This document shows positions 1 to 5,612 of a DNA stretch of 38,236 nt, piece by piece. This stretch comes from a virus. The first letter of the stretch is position 1. Each line of letters starts with the position of its first letter. The stretch covers positions 1 through 38,236 of IMG/VR virus record IMGVR_UViG_3300009124_000038. One strand, given 5' to 3'. Made by a program: the position numbers and the translations under genes. Below the pieces are notes generated by a model that was not told the DNA's origin, ran no database searches, and saw nothing but the letters and a program-made list of their open reading frames with translations.

Positions 1-11
1 ATGAGGTAGTT

Positions 12-311
12 ATGGATCGGCAGAAAGATTTTGAAGTTGCAGTGCAGGTAATGGCGGAGGCTGGCGAGGCTTTCAAGGATTACGTTTACCGAGTAGGTGA
101 TGCAACGTCACAGCTTGCTAATGTGACTCTGTTGTTTGGCATGAACCCAAATGAGTCAATTAGTAGCCGCTCATATCGACTGCGAGCTAACCCAGTTTGG
201 AACTCTGCGCGGGTCACGATTGATCTGCTGTTTAGGCTGGCTGAGAAAGAGCATTGCAAGTCGGCGTATCTGCGTGACCTGAAACGTGCGAGCGAGATGA
301 TTAGCCAATGA
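12..311 (+). CDS. Conserved phage protein of unknown function beside holin (left copy)
   Basis: This is a 99-residue soluble protein with no signal peptide or membrane segment. It looks mostly helical, and the C-terminal half has a Trp and Arg followed by a run of hydrophobic and charged residues (NPVWNSARVTIDLLFRLAEK). I do not recognise a catalytic motif. The start is the ATG directly after the stop of the coiled-coil/TM gene; that gene is visible only in the right-hand copy, where the same ATG is at 36537. The stop overlaps the holin start. Its position between the coiled-coil/TM gene and the holin suggests it belongs to the lysis transcript, but that is inference from position only. The right-hand copy differs by Phe to Leu in the LLFGMN segment. 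Confidence 0.8.
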   Translation: MDRQKDFEVAVQVMAEAGEAFKDYVYRVGDATSQLANVTLLFGMNPNESISSRSYRLRANPVWNSARVTIDLLFRLAEKEHCKSAYLRDLKRASEMISQ

Positions 312-709
312 TGGGCGTCATGGAATTAATCGCCGGGGTGTTTAAGCCTGCGGCAGAATTAATTGACGAGCTTCACACATCTGACGAAGAGCGACTGAAA
401 GCCAAGGGACACCTGCTCGACGTTCAAGCGGCGGCGATGCAACGAGTATTCGATTACGAGTCTGAGACGCTACAAGCGAAGGCTGGGATTGTTCAGGCAG
501 AGGCGAAGTCTGAGCATTGGATTACGGCAACGTGGCGTCCAATTACCATGCTGACATTTTTGGCTTTGGCAGTCGGTGACTCGTTAGGCTGGTTACCAAA
601 CCCTCTGAGAGATGAGGCATGGACGTTACTGCAAATTGGACTGGGCGGATATGTTGTCGCTCGATCTGGCGAAAAGATTGTCACGCAGGTTAGAAAAACT
701 CAGCAGTGA
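308..709 (+). CDS. Holin, GTA-type three-TM family
   Basis: This 133-aa protein probably forms the inner-membrane lesion that lets the endolysin reach the cell wall. The N-terminal 75 residues are amphipathic and charged. The C-terminal half carries hydrophobic stretches around TWRPITMLTFLALAVGD and TLLQIGLGGYVVARSGEK. The SEHWITATWRPITML segment is the hallmark I associate with the Pfam GTA_holin_3TM family, and the length fits. It overlaps the previous gene (ATGA-type junction) and the next gene (GTGA), so the three are probably translationally coupled. A second ATG at 311 is an alternative start. The duplicate at 36833 encodes the identical protein. Confidence 0.82.
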   Translation: MMGVMELIAGVFKPAAELIDELHTSDEERLKAKGHLLDVQAAAMQRVFDYESETLQAKAGIVQAEAKSEHWITATWRPITMLTFLALAVGDSLGWLPNPLRDEAWTLLQIGLGGYVVARSGEKIVTQVRKTQQ

Positions 710-1065
710 ATTATTTTTCAGAAGATGAACTGCGCTGTAAGTGCGGGTGTGGTGTCTATAAGTTTGACCCTGACGTACTCGCCAAGCTGAACCGAATAAG
801 AGTGTCATACGGAGAGCCGCTGATCGTCACTAGCGGATACCGTTGTCTTGATCACCCCGCCGAGAGGCACAAGGGAAACATAGGTGCGCATACCTTTGGC
901 ATGGCGGTTGATCTTGCCGTGTCGCATGAGAAAGCGCACAAGCTATTAAAAGTAGCAATGTACTATGACGTTCCCCGCATAGGTATAAACCAGAGAGGTG
1001 AAGGCAGGTTCATTCATCTCGACTGGTGTGATGAGTTACCTAGCCCCGCCATCTGGTCATACTGA
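706..1065 (+). CDS. Endolysin, M15-type metallopeptidase
   Basis: A 119-aa single-domain peptidase of the M15A / D-Ala-D-Ala carboxypeptidase-like fold, expected to cut peptidoglycan cross-bridges. The N-terminus has a Cys-rich patch (CKCGCG) common in this family. The zinc site is visible: SGYRC followed by H62 and D69 in AHTFGMAVD, and H104 in FIHLDW. It starts at GTG 706, overlapping the holin stop in GTGA. There is no signal peptide, so export must depend on the holin. An identical copy lies at 37231-37590. Although small, it has the complete catalytic core, which is usual for phage M15 enzymes. Confidence 0.9.
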   Translation: MNYFSEDELRCKCGCGVYKFDPDVLAKLNRIRVSYGEPLIVTSGYRCLDHPAERHKGNIGAHTFGMAVDLAVSHEKAHKLLKVAMYYDVPRIGINQRGEGRFIHLDWCDELPSPAIWSY

Positions 1066-1087
1066 AACCCTAGCAAACAGAAGGGTT
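1066..1087. other. Inverted repeat overlapping the early -35 box
   Basis: AACCCT (1066-1071) and AGGGTT (1082-1087) form a perfect 6-bp inverted repeat with a 10-base spacer. It lies just after the endolysin stop, and its right arm runs into the TTGACA at 1086. No T-tract follows on the + strand, so it is a weak terminator candidate. It could be an operator on the early promoter. The same element is repeated at 37591-37612. Confidence 0.4.
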
Positions 1088-1115
1088 GACATCAAAAATG
1101 TAGTCGTGCTAAACT
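1086..1115 (+). promoter_or_regulatory. Sigma70-like early promoter
   Basis: A perfect TTGACA (1086-1091) is followed after 18 bases by TAAACT (1110-1115). It lies in the only intergenic gap between the lysis genes and the early block. It faces a long run of early genes with no obvious terminator for about 2.4 kb. The expected transcript start is near 1122. A second promoter of the same layout is at 8357-8385, and an exact copy of this one is at 37611-37640. Confidence 0.65.
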
Positions 1116-1161
1116 TTATCCCGTGAGCTGATAAATGGCTCTGCCCTGTAGGAGGGATAAA
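1115..1161 (+). promoter_or_regulatory. Early leader with 8-bp inverted repeat enclosing the ribosome site
   Basis: TTTATCCC (1115-1122) is the perfect reverse complement of GGGATAAA (1154-1161). The right arm overlaps the AGGAGGG ribosome site and ends just before the ATG at 1163. A smaller GAGC/GCTC pair (1125-1128 with 1138-1141) lies inside. The leader at 8385-8432 has the same plan with different paired bases. It may be an RNA fold around the ribosome site or a DNA operator; the left arm abuts the -10 box, which favours DNA unless transcription starts further upstream. Confidence 0.55.
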
Positions 1162-1162
1162 T

Positions 1163-1384
1163 ATGACAAGCACACTCAAGCCAAAGTTCTTTTGGACTTA
1201 TCGCAAGGTTATCAATCGGGGCTTTCAGCCCTGCTGGTTTCATGGCGACTACGGTTCAGTAGTTGCATGGATAGAGAAGCGCGGACGCAAGTGGATGCAC
1301 GTCAGGTTTGCTACTGGCGAGCGCAAGCGTATGCCTCTCAGTCAAGAGCGGTACTTCACACCATTCAAATCTAGAAGAGGATAA
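1163..1384 (+). CDS. Small basic early protein, unknown function
   Basis: A 73-residue protein, strongly basic and rich in aromatic residues (FFWTYR, PCWFHGDYG, WIEKRGRKW), with no family I recognise. The ATG at 1163 is chosen because a near-perfect AGGAGGG ribosome site sits 6-10 bases upstream; a longer overlapping frame starting at 1135 lacks this. It is the first gene after the early promoter, so it is probably expressed immediately on infection. That position is typical for host-takeover or anti-defence proteins, but no motif supports a specific role. The right-hand copy differs by His to Tyr and Arg to Lys. Confidence 0.75.
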   Translation: MTSTLKPKFFWTYRKVINRGFQPCWFHGDYGSVVAWIEKRGRKWMHVRFATGERKRMPLSQERYFTPFKSRRG

Positions 1385-1389
1385 AACTC

Positions 1390-1644
1390 ATGGATAACAT
1401 TTCTATCAAAACTCCAATCGTTGCTGTTCCAGAGGAACCACGCAAGAAGCGCAAGTACACCAAGTCAAAAGACGGCAAGCCGAAGACGCTTGGGCCGTTT
1501 GTAGACCCAGAGTTGCTTGAAAAGTTTAATCAGGAGTTAGGCGCCATGAACAGGTCTGACCACTATCCCTTCACAATGAATCACAAGCAGTTCCTTCTGC
1601 ACCTGTTGAAGGTGAACGCCAAGTGGCACAGGAGGATTAACTAA
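1390..1644 (+). CDS. Small early protein, allele A, unknown function
   Basis: An 84-aa protein with an N-terminus identical to its counterpart at 37915 (MDNISIKTPIVA), then a basic patch (RKKRKYTK), then a predicted helical C-terminal half containing DHYPF and HLLKVNAKW. I do not recognise the family. It is separated from the previous gene by five bases and ends in a TAATG overlap with the next. The allele at the other end of the window has exactly the same length, but only about 60% of its residues match (51 of 84 by eye). The flanking genes are nearly identical. Conserved length with divergent surface residues suggests an interaction protein under diversifying pressure, or simple mosaic exchange. 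Confidence 0.75.
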   Translation: MDNISIKTPIVAVPEEPRKKRKYTKSKDGKPKTLGPFVDPELLEKFNQELGAMNRSDHYPFTMNHKQFLLHLLKVNAKWHRRIN

Positions 1645-1838
1645 TGGAGCCGGGGTTCCATCGCAAGGTGTATGAAGAGGTTATCGACAACCTGAATGAC
1701 ATAGGGCAGTTGGTTGACGATTTGTATTCAACTAAAGACAGGGAGGCGCGGGCGCTGTTAGCCCGCCACACCTGCCGCAAGCTGGCGTATGTCCGAGCTA
1801 ACGTCTGGACGATTCAACCAGAGGGGGAAAGCAAATGA
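1644..1838 (+). CDS. Small early protein, unknown function
   Basis: A 64-aa mostly helical protein (acidic first half, RHTCRKLAYVRANVW in the second) that I cannot assign. The ATG overlaps the stop of the preceding gene (TAATG), and GGAGG lies 12 bases upstream. Its stop overlaps the next start, so it is part of a tightly coupled early operon. The first 68 bases recur at 38169-38236 with two base differences before the window ends. Confidence 0.7.
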   Translation: MEPGFHRKVYEEVIDNLNDIGQLVDDLYSTKDREARALLARHTCRKLAYVRANVWTIQPEGESK

Positions 1839-2071
1839 TGTATGACTCAAGAGAGGAGGCGATAAAGGAGGCGCTAGCGGTGCTAACTACCGCGATTGAA
1901 ATCATGGAGGAGGGCGTTGATGAGTCGCGAGAGATTGTTAACGCAACTGAGGATACTGAGTTTACTCAGCCATTCCATTACGGTGTCGCGGCAGGCCGCA
2001 AGTTTGGGATAGACCATTTAAACACCGTCCGGTCAATACTTGCTAAGGAGATGCTAAATGAACAAGTATGA
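1835..2071 (+). CDS. Small acidic early protein, unknown function
   Basis: A 78-residue acidic protein, predicted helical at both ends (SREEAIKEALAVLTTAIEIMEE and GIDHLNTVRSILAKEML). It has no membrane segment, Cys cluster or catalytic motif that I recognise. The ATG at 1835 overlaps the upstream stop and is preceded by GAGGGGGAAAG, a good ribosome site. A second ATG follows immediately. Its end overlaps the next gene by 14 bases. Only its place in the early operon can be stated. Confidence 0.7.
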   Translation: MMYDSREEAIKEALAVLTTAIEIMEEGVDESREIVNATEDTEFTQPFHYGVAAGRKFGIDHLNTVRSILAKEMLNEQV

Positions 2072-2444
2072 TTTGATTGATTTGTTGGATTTAAAGTCAG
2101 AGGTGTGGGATTCACAGGACGGTGTAATCAAGACTGTGATGTTCCGGGAGTTAGATGACTGGCTCAAGGCAGAGATCGTCATAGACTTTGTGAAGAGTGA
2201 TCCAGAGTGGCTGGATGACATTAGCCTGCCAGTGGACGATAAATGCAACTTGCAGTGGGTGCAGGAGGTGTTCAACGAGAAGGAGGATGGGAAGTTGTAT
2301 CGCATGACGCGGGCAATCATTGGCGACTACATAGGTCATCCTGCGCTGGCGAAGCTGGCTAGATTGAAGCAACGCCGAAAGGATGAGGAGTATTGGGATC
2401 AGAGGTCGAATGGCAACGTAAGCCATTTAAGGAGCGTCCAGTGA
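2058..2444 (+). CDS. Early protein, unknown function
   Basis: A 128-aa protein with an acidic N-terminal two thirds (many Asp, Glu and Trp) and a basic C-terminal tail (LARLKQRRKDEEYWDQR). I see no known motif. The start is the ATG at 2058 with AAGGAG eight bases upstream, inside the end of the previous gene. Its last codons overlap the GTG start of the next gene. Its location directly ahead of the recombination and SSB-type genes hints at DNA metabolism, but that is positional inference only. Confidence 0.7.
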   Translation: MNKYDLIDLLDLKSEVWDSQDGVIKTVMFRELDDWLKAEIVIDFVKSDPEWLDDISLPVDDKCNLQWVQEVFNEKEDGKLYRMTRAIIGDYIGHPALAKLARLKQRRKDEEYWDQRSNGNVSHLRSVQ

Positions 2445-3094
2445 TTAGCGACAAACTAAAACAGCTACTGGTTGATGTAGGTGAAGACCCCAGAGACGCT
2501 TGCTGGCAAGTGAGGCAGGGAACCTACGCCATCAAACACAAGGCGCTAGAGCGTATCGCTACTGAGTTAGGGATCACATTCGATGAGCCTAAACCGCTAG
2601 AGGTTGGGCCTGAATTTGTGGCAGTCTGCGTCACCGGACATTTAGGTGATGTTAGCGAGTGGTCTATTGGTGAGGCGTCATCCGCCACTAGCCACAACAA
2701 ATACTTTTGCGCGATGGCAGAGAAGCGGGCAAAGGATCGGGTGATTTTGAAGCTGATTGGGGTTCATGGCGACACCTACAGCGAAGAGGAGGCAGACAGT
2801 TTTAAGGCTGAGGCTGGTCGCATTGAGGAGTTAACAAGGGCGGGCAAGGCGCTTATGGCGCACGTTGAGTTTGTCCGCAACAACTGGAAGGCTGTTGTAG
2901 AGTTAAAAACGGCGATAGAAGGAGATGATGTTACTTACGCCAATCAGCTACATGAAGAGTTTAGTAACGAAGAAAAGGTGCTTCTGTTTGGATTAGCAAC
3001 AACCAAGGGAGGCATTTTCACCACTGCTGAGAGGCAGTATTTTAGAACCAACGAAAGTAACCAAGCTAGAAAGGAGATCAACCGTGGCAAATGA
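2441..3094 (+). CDS. Probable DNA recombination/annealing-associated protein
   Basis: A 217-aa protein. I place the start at GTG 2441, overlapping the upstream stop in GTGA with AAGGAG seven bases before; an upstream TTG in the same frame at 2393 lacks such context. Residues about 60-110 contain WSIGEASSATS followed by YFCAMAEKRAKDRVILKLIG and an EEEAD run. I recognise this pattern from phage proteins encoded next to recombination and single-strand-binding genes (Erf/Rad52-like neighbourhoods). The rest is helical. The following gene looks like an SSB, which supports a role in recombination or replication of phage DNA. The exact family is uncertain and no catalytic residues are claimed. Confidence 0.55.
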   Translation: MISDKLKQLLVDVGEDPRDACWQVRQGTYAIKHKALERIATELGITFDEPKPLEVGPEFVAVCVTGHLGDVSEWSIGEASSATSHNKYFCAMAEKRAKDRVILKLIGVHGDTYSEEEADSFKAEAGRIEELTRAGKALMAHVEFVRNNWKAVVELKTAIEGDDVTYANQLHEEFSNEEKVLLFGLATTKGGIFTTAERQYFRTNESNQARKEINRGK

Positions 3095-3344
3095 TTACCA
3101 GCACAAAGAGAGCAAAGGCGCACTGCACCGCAACCAGTATAAAGAGCAGGAAAAGCACCCTGACTACAGGGGCGGCTTTTGCTGGAAGGGACAGCAACTA
3201 GAATTGTCAGCGTGGCTGAACGAGGACAAGAATGGGAAGAAGTATCTTGGCCTTGAAATTCAGGAGCCGTACAAAAAAAGCGATGCTCCGGAGCCGCAAG
3301 TGCAACAGTCAATCGTAACTGATGAAGAGGATATTCCGTTTTGA
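3084..3344 (+). CDS. Small SSB-like protein
   Basis: An 86-residue protein ending in DEEDIPF. This acidic tip with a terminal Pro-Phe is the hallmark by which bacterial and phage single-strand DNA-binding proteins recruit partners. The middle (FCWKGQQLELSAWLNEDKNG, then KYLGLEIQEP) reads like a short run of beta strands compatible with a minimal OB fold. The length is about half that of host SSB. The start is GTG 3084, with AAGGAGA upstream, inside the end of the preceding gene. Its position between the recombination-type protein and the replication genes fits coating of phage single-stranded DNA. Fold assignment is inference from the tail and context. Confidence 0.6.
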   Translation: MANDYQHKESKGALHRNQYKEQEKHPDYRGGFCWKGQQLELSAWLNEDKNGKKYLGLEIQEPYKKSDAPEPQVQQSIVTDEEDIPF

Positions 3345-3538
3345 TTAATGCAGGTACGCTTTTGAAAGAGGCACAAGAGAGCAGGGGAGTAACCTCTGCT
3401 GAACTGGCGAGGCGTTTGGAGAAAGCGCCTCAACAGATTCACAGGTGGCGGATGCAGGATGACCTGAAGCTGACCACTGTGGTTAGGGCTTGCGAAGCAA
3501 TGGATATGAAAGTATCTGAGTTTATGCGCGAGGAATAA
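3341..3538 (+). CDS. Small XRE-type helix-turn-helix protein
   Basis: A 65-aa protein consisting of essentially one helix-turn-helix domain: GVTSAELARRLEKAPQQIHRWR matches the helix 2-turn-helix 3 layout of the Cro/CI-XRE family, followed by two more helices (TTVVRACEAMDMKVSEFMREE). There is no dimerisation or peptidase extension, so it resembles Cro more than CI. The only plausible start is TTG 3341, overlapping the SSB-like stop as TTGA; this would give coupled, low-level translation. It may repress early transcription, possibly at the paired promoters at 1086 and 8357. That target is a guess from the absence of any other small Cro-like regulator in the window. Confidence 0.65.
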   Translation: MINAGTLLKEAQESRGVTSAELARRLEKAPQQIHRWRMQDDLKLTTVVRACEAMDMKVSEFMREE

Positions 3539-3560
3539 AAAAAGCCCAGCGTTACTGGGC
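3537..3560 (-). terminator. Hairpin with T-tract on the - strand
   Basis: GCCCAG (3544-3549) pairs with CTGGGC (3555-3560) around a 5-base loop. Seven A residues (3537-3543) precede it on the + strand, so only the - strand reads as stem then T-run. It sits just after the HTH gene stop. On the + strand it has no T-tract and would be a plain hairpin. No - strand gene exists to be terminated, apart from a TATAAT on the - strand at 3592-3587. Confidence 0.5.
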
Positions 3561-3604
3561 AAGGACTCATGGGGAGTTCCCTTGCCATTATACAGGAGGA
3601 TTCA

Positions 3605-4027
3605 ATGGCGGCACAGGACTTGCTTGATAGGTTAGAAAAATACAAGCAACTGGGGGAGGGAAAATGGATTGCGGTTTGCCCTGCACACAATGATCTCAGT
3701 CCATCACTGGCGGTAGATGAAATGCCAGACGGGAAGGTGCTATTAAAGTGCTGGTCTGGTTGCTCCGCCCTAGACGTTATCACGGCTGTCGGGCTTGACT
3801 GGTCGACGCTATTTCCAGAGACATCACAGCACTATCCAGCGCCCCTCAGAAGGGCGGGGAGAGGGTCTGTGGACGATTTTATCGTTGAGCTTGGGGAGTA
3901 TGCTAGGGAGTCGGGAAAACGCCTGACAGAGGCCGACAAGAAGGCGTATGCTGACGCGCTCAAAAGAGGCGGCAAGCGCAACGGTTTTGTCGACAAAGTG
4001 AAGCAAGAGTCTGGGGGTTTAGAGTGA
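3605..4027 (+). CDS. Stand-alone primase zinc-ribbon protein
   Basis: A 140-aa protein carrying a primase CHC2-type zinc ribbon: C25 and H28 in CPAH, then C49 and C53 in CWSGC. The linker DLSPSLAVDEMPDGKVLLK is typical of phage primase N-termini. In full primases this domain recognises the priming site and is followed by a TOPRIM catalytic domain. Here the chain ends in a charged helical tail with no TOPRIM, and no other TOPRIM protein is seen in the window. I place the start at ATG 3605 because AGGAGG lies five bases upstream; an in-frame ATG at 3569 lacks this. The loader-like gene follows with a GTGA overlap. It may help host primase (DnaG) load on phage DNA. Confidence 0.7.
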   Translation: MAAQDLLDRLEKYKQLGEGKWIAVCPAHNDLSPSLAVDEMPDGKVLLKCWSGCSALDVITAVGLDWSTLFPETSQHYPAPLRRAGRGSVDDFIVELGEYARESGKRLTEADKKAYADALKRGGKRNGFVDKVKQESGGLE

Positions 4028-4638
4028 AGTGGTTCAAGCACGATTCAAACGCAAGCATTGATGCAAAGCTGAAGCGGTTGCGTCTCAAGTATGGGATGGA
4101 GGGTTACGGCGTCTACTGGTATTTGCTGGAGTGTGTGGCAAGAACAGTAGAGCCGCACAATCTGACATTTGAGCTTGAAGAAGACGCGGAGCTTATCGCG
4201 GCAGAGGTGAATATTCACCGTGACGTTATCGAAGAGATGATGAGGTTCATGTGCGAGTTAGGTCTTTTTGAGAACGCGGAGGGCAGGGTAACTTGCTTAA
4301 AAATGGCAGGCCGCTCAGATGAGTACACTCTGAAGTTAATGCGCAACGCGAATAGTGTCCCGACAAACTCCGGACACAATCCGGAGAAAGTCCCTCCTAT
4401 AAGAATAGAAAAGAAGAGAATAGAACAGAAAGGGATGAAAAAGCCCACGCTAGAACAGGTGAAGGCTAGGTGTCGGGAGATGAATTACCCCGGCAGATTG
4501 GCGGCACGTTTCCACAACTATTACGAGTCGAACGGCTGGAAGGTTGGCAAGAATCCGATGAAGTCTTGGCAGGCCGCGTTAGCGAATTGGAATAGCAAAG
4601 ATCAGGGCCAGTCCGGTAACGAGGAGTATGTGCGATGA
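4024..4638 (+). CDS. Replication initiator / helicase-loader-like protein
   Basis: A 204-aa protein. The first 100 residues (MKWFKHDSNASIDAKLKRLRLKYG, then GYGVYWYLLE) match the Lin1244/Lin1753-like (DUF4373-type) N-terminal domain found in phage replication proteins, which has a winged-helix character. A variable basic linker follows. The C-terminus (NYPGRLAARFHNYYESNGW, then MKSWQAALANW) is the DnaD/DnaT-like tail that contacts the helicase or DNA. It starts at GTG 4024, overlapping the primase ribbon gene, and its ATGA end overlaps the helicase gene. The gene order initiator-helicase resembles lambda O-P or phage DnaD-DnaB pairs, so it likely binds the origin and loads the helicase at 4635. 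Confidence 0.72.
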   Translation: MKWFKHDSNASIDAKLKRLRLKYGMEGYGVYWYLLECVARTVEPHNLTFELEEDAELIAAEVNIHRDVIEEMMRFMCELGLFENAEGRVTCLKMAGRSDEYTLKLMRNANSVPTNSGHNPEKVPPIRIEKKRIEQKGMKKPTLEQVKARCREMNYPGRLAARFHNYYESNGWKVGKNPMKSWQAALANWNSKDQGQSGNEEYVR

Positions 4639-5612
4639 ATCAGATACCAAGGCGTGAGGTAGAGGATTTTACCGACAAAGACTTGCAAGAGATTTACGCG
4701 CAGGTCGAGGATGTCGACGTTGTAGGCATCGACGCATTTAAGGATGAGTTTCTGCAATCAATTGAAGAGTCGCAAGAGGCTCATGGCATACCACTACCAT
4801 TTCCAAACACTGAAGACTTGGTGCGCCTCCGCAAGTCGGAGGTAACGGTGCTGGCGGGGATCAACGGACACAAAAAGTCGACGCTGTTATCTCAGGTGCT
4901 GGTGCATTGCGCGAAGGAACACAAGGTGGGCTTGGCATCATTTGAGATGCGGCTGACCGAGACAGCGAAGCTAATGTGCAAGCAGGCGGCGGCAGTCGAC
5001 ACGGTTGCGCGTGACTTTGCTGAAGACTTTGCTGAATGGGCGAGAGATCGGATTTGGTGGTACAGGGCAATAGGCTCAGTCCGCCCGATACAGGCACTAG
5101 GGTGTATCGCCGCGATGGCTAAACGTGGCTGTGATGTTGTTGCTTTAGACAACTTGCAGTTTATGTCGGTCACTGAAGACACTGAAAAGGAGCGGTTATT
5201 TTTTAACCAGCTTATCGCTCTGGCTGATGCGCTCAAGATTCACATTATCGTGGTGCATCATGTCCGCAAGCCGCAACACGGCGGCGATGAATATGTGCCG
5301 ACACGCTTTGATGTTAGGGGCGGGTCAACAATCACCGATCAGGCACACCTGCTGTTGATAGCGTGGCACAACAAGCTGAGGGTGAGGGCAAAGAAAAAGA
5401 TAGAGGAGTCTATACCGCTCACTGACAGAGAGAACAGCGAGATAGAAAAGGGCTTTGATTTTAAGTTGATCGTAGCGAAGCAAAGACACCATTCATTCGA
5501 GGGTACGCTTTCGCTGTTTGAGGGGCCGGGGCAAACTTTTAAAAGAAAAGAAAACGCGATGAGCATCAAGGTAGATATACCGAGGAGGCGTCATGCTGAT
5601 AAAGTTGTCTAA
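4635..5612 (+). CDS. Replicative DNA helicase, SF4 (DnaB/gp4-like)
   Basis: A 325-aa RecA-fold helicase that would unwind phage DNA at the fork. Motifs in order: Walker A region G75-INGHKKS-T83, Walker B-type VVALDNLQF, an H-motif IIVVHHVRK, GGSTITDQA near motif H4, and IVAKQRHH, the usual arginine-finger strand. The N-terminal 60 residues are too short for a full DnaB N-domain. In the Walker A the usual Gly before the catalytic Lys is itself Lys (HKKS instead of the HGKS seen in phage relatives). The gene overlaps the loader-like gene by ATGA and overlaps the next gene by 20 bases. Assignment to SF4 is firm; whether the altered P-loop is active is not visible. Confidence 0.85.
   Translation: MNQIPRREVEDFTDKDLQEIYAQVEDVDVVGIDAFKDEFLQSIEESQEAHGIPLPFPNTEDLVRLRKSEVTVLAGINGHKKSTLLSQVLVHCAKEHKVGLASFEMRLTETAKLMCKQAAAVDTVARDFAEDFAEWARDRIWWYRAIGSVRPIQALGCIAAMAKRGCDVVALDNLQFMSVTEDTEKERLFFNQLIALADALKIHIIVVHHVRKPQHGGDEYVPTRFDVRGGSTITDQAHLLLIAWHNKLRVRAKKKIEESIPLTDRENSEIEKGFDFKLIVAKQRHHSFEGTLSLFEGPGQTFKRKENAMSIKVDIPRRRHADKVV

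Larger units (their letters stand above)
1..1711. repeat. Terminal direct repeat, left copy
   Basis: Bases 1-1711 align without gaps to 36526-38236, the right end of the window (offset 36,525). It covers the 99-aa gene, holin, M15 peptidase, early promoter and leader, and the first three early genes. By eye, bases 1-1389 differ at only about eight positions (47, 74, 135, 180, 1276, 1298, 1372, 1374). The gene at 1390-1644 is strongly diverged, and identity returns at 1644. This makes the map circular or terminally redundant. The divergence says the two ends come from different genomes or variants. It is unlike a fixed physical terminal repeat, whose copies are normally identical. Confidence 0.93.

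Noticed and set aside
1135-1374. Open frame overlapping the first early gene
   Set aside because: It has no ribosome site at its ATG, while the frame at 1163 has AGGAGGG. It is open only because two codons lack stops; the right-hand copy extends it through to 38169 by losing a TAG, which shows it is not constrained.
2393-2440. Upstream TTG extension of the recombination-type gene
   Set aside because: No ribosome site; the GTG at 2441 with AAGGAG and a GTGA overlap is a better start.
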